Assembly (NCBI GenBank): GCA_958296445.1
Contig: OY282565.1
Coordinates: 1,939,570-2,003,569, forward strand
Source of the DNA: an uncultured Dehalococcoidia bacterium
GTDB taxonomy: Bacteria > Chloroflexota > Dehalococcoidia > Lucifugimonadales > UBA3495
DNA: 64,000 nucleotides
Direction of reading: 5' to 3'
Both the position numbers and the translations under genes were made by a program. The notes under the pieces are model-generated. The model ran no database searches. It was not told the origin of the DNA and saw nothing but the letters and a program-made list of their open reading frames with translations. Below, piece after piece: positions 59,913 to 64,000 of the stretch. Numbering within the stretch: the stretch's first letter is position 1; each line of letters begins with the position of its first letter.

Positions 59913-61910
59913 ATGGCGAAACACCGCGCATTCATACCCTTGCTCATTGTGGCGGGCCTGCTGATGGCGGCGGCGGTATTCTACGGCGTCGCCAGCTCGC
60001 AGACGGCCAACGGGCGGTATGACACCGACGGCGACGGGCTGATTGAGGTTTCCAATCTGGAGCAGTTGGACGCCATCCGCTACGACCTGAACGGTGACGG
60101 CAGGCCCGACGAAGGCTCCGGCGCCGCCGCTTACGCCGCCGCCTTTCCGGGAACGGTCTGCGGCAGAGGCTGCGACGGCTACGAACTGGCCCGCCCGCTG
60201 GACTTCGACCGCGCCGACAGCTACGCCTCGGGCTCGGTAAACGCCAAGTGGACGGCGGGCAGCGGGTGGCTGCCCATTGGCGTCCGTGATCCTTTTTTCA
60301 ACGCTATTTTCGACGGCAACGGGCATACCATCTCCAACCTGTATATCAACCGCACCACCGAGTTTGACGACCCCGGCGCAGTCGGTCTTTTCAGTTATAC
60401 CAGCTACCTGAGCACTATCCGCGATATAGGTATGGTCGACGTCGATGTGACGGGCAGAGAGAATGTGACGGGCAGAGAGAAGGTGGGCGGATTGGTAGGA
60501 TATAATGTTGTCGGCACTATCAGCGGCAGCTACGTCACCGGCAACGTGTCGGGAGGTTTCGTCATCGGCAACGTGTCGGGAGGTGAAACGGGCGGGCTGG
60601 TAGGGCACAATGTCGGCGCAATCACCGCCAGCTACGCCACCGGCAACGTGAACTCGTCGGGATGGGCAGGCGATGCAGGCGGACTGGTAGGGGATAATGA
60701 CGGCGCAATCACCGCCAGCTACGCCACCAGCAACGTGTTGTCGGGTAGCAGAGCAGGCGGGCTGGTAGGCTTGAATAACGGCACTATCAGCGCCAGCTAC
60801 GCCACCGGCAACGTGTCGGGCGAGGGCTCCGTGGGCGGGCTGTCAGGGTCTAACGGCGGCGCAATCACCGCCAGCTACGCCACCGGCAACGTGTCGGGTA
60901 GTCGTGCAGGCGGGCTAGTAGGATATAAGTTCGACGGCACAATCAGAGCCAGCTATTGGGACACCCAAACATCCGGCCTGAGCATCGGGGTCGGGGATGG
61001 CGACTCCGACGGGGTTGAAGGCAAGACCACTGCCGAGTTACGGGCGCCGACTGGCTACACCGGCATATACGCCGAATGGGACATTGACTTGGACAACGCC
61101 GACTTGGATTTTGACCCGGCGACCGGGGGCGAAGATCTTTGGGACTTTGGCCGGTCGAACCAGTATCCGGTGCTGAGGGCCGATTTGGATGGCGATGGCG
61201 GCGCGTCTTGGTGGGAGTTCGGGCGGCAAATCGGAAACCGTCCGACGCCTACACCTACGCCTACGCCCCGGCCTACCAGCACGCCCACGCCTACGCCTAC
61301 GCCAACTCTCACGCCTACGCCCCGGCCTACTAACACGCCTACGCCCACCCCTACGCCAACAGCGACGCCGATGCCAACACCGACGCCTACGCCCCGGCCT
61401 ACTAACACGCCTACGCCCACCCCTACGCCCACTCCTACGCCAACAGCGACGCCGATGCCAACTCCTACGCCAACGCCCCGGCCTACTAACACGCCTACGC
61501 CTACCCCTACGCCAACAGCGACGCCGATGCCAACACCGACGCCTACACCACGGCCTACTAATACGCCAATGCCGACGGCTACACTGACGCCTACGGCAAC
61601 GCCGACGCCGGTTCCGACGGCGACGCCGACACGGGCGCCTGTGCCGGAGTCCTCACCGGCGGCGATGCCGACGCCTACCCCGGCGGCAGTGGCGGCTGTG
61701 CCTGCGACGGGCGGGCCGCCGAACACGCCTGCGGGCGGGCAGGTGGCGGCCGCAACCCCGGAGGCCGCGCCTGCGGGGGAGTCGGGCGGCGGGTGTGGTG
61801 CGCCGGAGGGCGGCGTTCCGGCGGGGGCGGGTGCGGGCAGTCTGTTTTTGTTGCTGGCCCCGCTGGCGATGATTGGGGGGCTTAGGTGGCGGGGGCGGCG
61901 CAAGGGGTGA
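59913..61910 (+). CDS. GLUG-repeat surface protein 2
   Basis: 665 residues, ATG 59913 with the same GGAGGGGTCAAA leader as its neighbour 79 bp upstream. Same layout: signal anchor, EF-hand-like [10 protein letters not shown], about six GLUG repeats ([20 protein letters not shown]), Thr-Pro linker and C-terminal [18 protein letters not shown] with membrane helix and RGRRKG. It differs by a duplicated ENVTGREK segment (about residue 182), two fewer GLUG repeats and a longer linker with an added Ala-rich stretch. Clearly a tandem duplicate undergoing repeat-number change. Confidence 0.88.
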   Translation: MAKHRAFIPLLIVAGLLMAAAVFYGVASSQTANGRYDTDGDGLIEVSNLEQLDAIRYDLNGDGRPDEGSGAAAYAAAFPGTVCGRGCDGYELARPLDFDRADSYASGSVNAKWTAGSGWLPIGVRDPFFNAIFDGNGHTISNLYINRTTEFDDPGAVGLFSYTSYLSTIRDIGMVDVDVTGRENVTGREKVGGLVGYNVVGTISGSYVTGNVSGGFVIGNVSGGETGGLVGHNVGAITASYATGNVNSSGWAGDAGGLVGDNDGAITASYATSNVLSGSRAGGLVGLNNGTISASYATGNVSGEGSVGGLSGSNGGAITASYATGNVSGSRAGGLVGYKFDGTIRASYWDTQTSGLSIGVGDGDSDGVEGKTTAELRAPTGYTGIYAEWDIDLDNADLDFDPATGGEDLWDFGRSNQYPVLRADLDGDGGASWWEFGRQIGNRPTPTPTPTPRPTSTPTPTPTPTLTPTPRPTNTPTPTPTPTATPMPTPTPTPRPTNTPTPTPTPTPTPTATPMPTPTPTPRPTNTPTPTPTPTATPMPTPTPTPRPTNTPMPTATLTPTATPTPVPTATPTRAPVPESSPAAMPTPTPAAVAAVPATGGPPNTPAGGQVAAATPEAAPAGESGGGCGAPEGGVPAGAGAGSLFLLLAPLAMIGGLRWRGRRKG

Positions 61911-61960
61911 TGGCTGGCATTGCCGCTTGGCTGATGGCGCGGCGGGAATGGCGCGAATAT

Positions 61961-61992
61961 GAGAACGCCGCCCTTGGGAGGGCAGCGTTCTC
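61961..61992. terminator. Strong hairpin between convergent genes
   Basis: GAGAACGCCGCCCT-TGGG-AGGGCAGCGTTCTC, 14-bp stem with one mismatch. No T run on either side, so termination is plausible by position (GLUG gene and glnA converge here) but not certain. Confidence 0.5.
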
Positions 61993-62034
61993 AATAATAG
62001 GCGGCGGTTGCGAATAGGCGGCGGTTGGGGTTGG

Positions 62035-63057
62035 TTAGCCTACGGCTTGGCTGCCTACGGTTTCCATTATCAGCCTGGTTACGACGTAGGGGTCGCAGTT
62101 GGCGTTGGGGCGGCGGTCTTCGATGTAGCCCTTTTGGTCGCGGGCTACCTGCCAGGGGATGCGGACTGAGGCGCCGCGGTCGGAAACGCCGTAGCGGAAC
62201 TCGCGGTAGGAGCAGGTTTCGTGCAGGCCGGTGAGCCGCTCCTCGATGCGGTGTCCGTAGTTGGCGATGTGCAGGTCGTGGCGGGTCTTTAGGGCTTCGG
62301 CGGCGGCGATGCAAGCGTCGTAATTTTCCCGCATCCGGTTGGTGGATACGTTGGTGTGGGCCCCGGCGCCGTTCCAGTCGCCCTTAACCGGCTTGGGGTC
62401 GAGGGTGGCGCTGATGCCTTTGCTGCCGTCGGTTTTCTCCACGTCTTCGCCGATGCGGTAGAGGAGCCAGCGGGCCAGCCACAGGTGGTCCGCGACGGCG
62501 GGGGCGCCGATGGGGCCAATCTGAAACTCCCATTGGGCGGGCATTACTTCGCCGTTAATGCCGGCGATGGCCAGTCCGGCTTCCATACAGGCATCCATGT
62601 GCCTTTCGACTACCGGGCGGCCGTAGACTTCGTCGGAGCCGACGCCGCAGTAGTAGCCGCCTTGCGGGGCGGGAAAGCCGTTGTCGGGCCAGCCCAAGGG
62701 CTTGATACCGTCGAAAAAGGTGTATTCCTGTTCGATGCCGAACCAGAAATCCAGAGAGGCGTACTTTTCGGCGGCGGCGGCGCAGCCGGCCCGGGTGTTG
62801 GAGGGGTGGGGGGTCATATCGGGGAGGAGAACATCGCACATCACCAGCTTGTTGTTGCCGCCCCTTACCGGGTCGGGGACGACCAGCACCGGGTTAAGCA
62901 CGCAGTCGGAGTTTTCGCCGGGGGCTTGGCTGGTGCTGGAGCCGTCAAAACCCCAAAGGTCAGGGTATTCGCCATCAGGGACGATCCGCCCCTTGGAACG
63001 CATTTTTGCCGTGGGCTTCTGCCCGTCAATCCAGATGTATTCAGCTTTGTAGCTCAT
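62035..63057 (-). CDS. glnA: Glutamine synthetase, GSII (eukaryote-like) type
   Basis: 340 residues, ATG 63057 behind GGAG. GSII features: short N-terminal beta-grasp domain (KAEYIWIDGQKPTAKMRSKG), LWGFDGSSTSQAPGENSDCV, WFGIEQEYTFFDG (metal Glu), GINGEVMPAQWEFQIGPIGA, NGAGAHTNVST (ATP-site) and ANYGHRIEERLTGLHETCSY, SVRIPWQVARDQKGYIEDRR, PNANCDPYVVT. Makes glutamine from glutamate, ammonia and ATP. GSII has no Tyr adenylylation loop. A clear sigma70 promoter lies about 130 bp upstream. Confidence 0.95.
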   Translation of the reverse strand: MSYKAEYIWIDGQKPTAKMRSKGRIVPDGEYPDLWGFDGSSTSQAPGENSDCVLNPVLVVPDPVRGGNNKLVMCDVLLPDMTPHPSNTRAGCAAAAEKYASLDFWFGIEQEYTFFDGIKPLGWPDNGFPAPQGGYYCGVGSDEVYGRPVVERHMDACMEAGLAIAGINGEVMPAQWEFQIGPIGAPAVADHLWLARWLLYRIGEDVEKTDGSKGISATLDPKPVKGDWNGAGAHTNVSTNRMRENYDACIAAAEALKTRHDLHIANYGHRIEERLTGLHETCSYREFRYGVSDRGASVRIPWQVARDQKGYIEDRRPNANCDPYVVTRLIMETVGSQAVG

Positions 63058-63183
63058 CGCGTCGGGCTCCGCATTCGGATATTTCGGATATTTACGAATT
63101 GGGTTTTTACCTGAGCGCCATTTCCGCCGCGCCGGGTCGGGTTCCGGCCAATTTTCCTAGCGCCCGGCAGTAAAACACCTATG

Positions 63184-63213
63184 ATTATAGCACGGCAAAA
63201 TGGCGGTTCTCAA
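63184..63213 (-). promoter_or_regulatory. Sigma70-like promoter of glnA
   Basis: On the minus strand TTGAGA (63213-63208), 18-bp spacer, TATAAT (63189-63184). Leaves a 5' leader of about 120 nt before glnA; no riboswitch fold recognised in it. Confidence 0.65.
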
Positions 63214-63257
63214 ATGGGGTGTTAGACGGTTTGCGCCGCGCCGTCTGTCAGCCAAAA

Positions 63258-64000
63258 TTAGGGATAGCGATATGAGGGCGGGGGCGGCGAATCCGACCAC
63301 CAGGCTACGTTCACGCTGGCGCCGGGGGGCGGGGTGAACCGGAATTCGTCGTCGGCTACCGGGCCGTCGAACTCAATGGCGGTCACTTCGTGGCCGATGG
63401 CCTCCCGGCCGTCCATAGAATCCGGGATTCCGGCCAAACGCAGCAGGGTGCCTCGCTCGGCGTCCACCAGCAGCTCGCATTGGTTCACGTTCTCCCACCA
63501 GTAGCGCTGGATGCCGTTTAAGTTGGTTTCGCCCCTAACCCGGATGGCTTCCCGGCCGGCGAAGGCGGTTCGCTCCAGCGGCTCCAGCCACCAGGCACTG
63601 AGCAGGCACGACGGGTTAAGGGAACGCTGCTGAATAATGGCATACTCGGCGTCTAGGGTTTGGTATACATCATCGCCGGGCGTCAGCGGATGGGGGCTGA
63701 ACCGGGCGTTGAATTCAGGGGGGAGCGACGGCATAGGGGCGCCGGTTGTGGCCGTCTGCCGGGGCGGGTAGTAGCTCCACCAGATGTCGCCGTCGTATAC
63801 ATCTAGGCCGAGTTGTTGCCCGTCCGGGGCGATGGATTCTTTCAGGAACCGGGGCGGATTGGCCGCAACCAGCCGATGCCGGGCGTCGCCGCCGTTCCAC
63901 CATTCCCGCACTTCGGCCCGCACTGTGGCAAAGTTGTGCTGCGCGGTGTAGAGCAGACCGACCACTTCGCCGATGGTTTCCCAGCGGGCATTAAGGGGCG
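63258..64000 (-). CDS. Hypothetical protein (5' end outside window)
   Basis: Open from the window edge to a stop at 63258; 247 codons visible, and the true start lies to the right. Repeated aromatic strands (YDGDIWWSYYPPRQTATTGA, RYWWENVNQCELLVDAERGT, DGREAIGHEVTAIEFDG, FRFTPPPGASVNVAWW) resemble LolA/LppX-type lipoprotein-carrier or outer-membrane-lipoprotein sorting folds, where a half-barrel is built of such strands; this is a weak similarity. No signal peptide is visible because the N-terminus is missing. Function unknown. Confidence 0.6.
   Translation of the reverse strand, partial: PLNARWETIGEVVGLLYTAQHNFATVRAEVREWWNGGDARHRLVAANPPRFLKESIAPDGQQLGLDVYDGDIWWSYYPPRQTATTGAPMPSLPPEFNARFSPHPLTPGDDVYQTLDAEYAIIQQRSLNPSCLLSAWWLEPLERTAFAGREAIRVRGETNLNGIQRYWWENVNQCELLVDAERGTLLRLAGIPDSMDGREAIGHEVTAIEFDGPVADDEFRFTPPPGASVNVAWWSDSPPPPSYRYP

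Noticed and set aside
59009..61903. Gly-Val repeat proteins on the minus strand
   Set aside because: Antisense of the Thr-Pro linkers of the GLUG genes; the GVGVGVG pattern follows from ACGCCTACGCC-type repeats.
1..64000. tRNA, rRNA or riboswitch genes
   Set aside because: No cloverleaf, rRNA-like or known riboswitch pattern was recognised in the intergenic gaps; a covariance-model scan was not possible.

Overview
The window is a 64-kb piece of a GC-rich bacterial chromosome. It carries ordinary metabolic genes, many dispersed intergenic repeats, and a few GC-poorer accessory genes. No rRNA or tRNA was recognised. Several traits point to Chloroflexota, probably a Dehalococcoidia/SAR202-like lineage: FMN-dependent monooxygenase-type genes, two-domain family III CoA transferases, HpcH aldolase, Gfo/Idh, Uma2, DUF433/PIN-like pairs, plant-type LRR proteins and GLUG proteins. 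This placement is inferred from gene content; no phylogenetic marker was tested.

Layout. 1-5.9 kb: two tandem MFS transporters (one cut by the window edge), a luciferase-like oxidoreductase, an M50-like membrane protein and a lipoprotein. 6.1-9.0 kb: a circularly permuted ATP-grasp / transglutaminase / alpha-E operon. 9.0-9.7 kb: a DUF433 antitoxin whose toxin is wrecked by a repeat. 9.7-18.7 kb: desaturase, HpcH aldolase, MOSC protein, HtrA-like protease divergent from an NfeD/slipin pair with a strong terminator, a DUF4258/DUF2283-like pair, and the hibernation factor HPF. 18.9-21.6 kb: repeat arrays around meaB. 21.6-23.8 kb: a cysteinyl-tRNA synthetase fused to a family 2 glycosyltransferase. 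24.1-30.3 kb: a PAS-LuxR regulator, palindromes, a frameshifted secreted metalloprotease and five tandem lipoprotein paralogues.

30.3-41.5 kb: two-domain CoA transferase, Gfo/Idh oxidoreductase, an HNH protein made of a duplicated HNH + 3xHTH module, Uma2 nuclease, FAD oxidoreductase, FmdB, DUF971, a ThDP enzyme and an atypical crotonase. 41.6-44.3 kb: a toxin-antitoxin-like island (orphan HigA, two DUF433/PIN-like modules, an intact third gene and a dead copy of it). 44.3-51.7 kb: histidine genes hisZ-like, hisG, hisD, hisC and hisB on the minus strand, interrupted by a phospholipase-like gene and an unknown GC-poor gene. 51.8-64 kb: LRR protein, a degenerate and an intact SDR, birA, glyS, two tandem GLUG surface proteins with a C-terminal sorting-like tail, glnA and a partial unknown gene.

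The most notable items are the CysRS-glycosyltransferase fusion, the regulator/protease/five-lipoprotein cluster, the double HNH-HTH protein, and evidence that the dispersed repeats are active: one sits inside a toxin gene, one is bounded by 20-bp inverted repeats, and the 3' ends of two genes are copied into adjoining tandem repeats.
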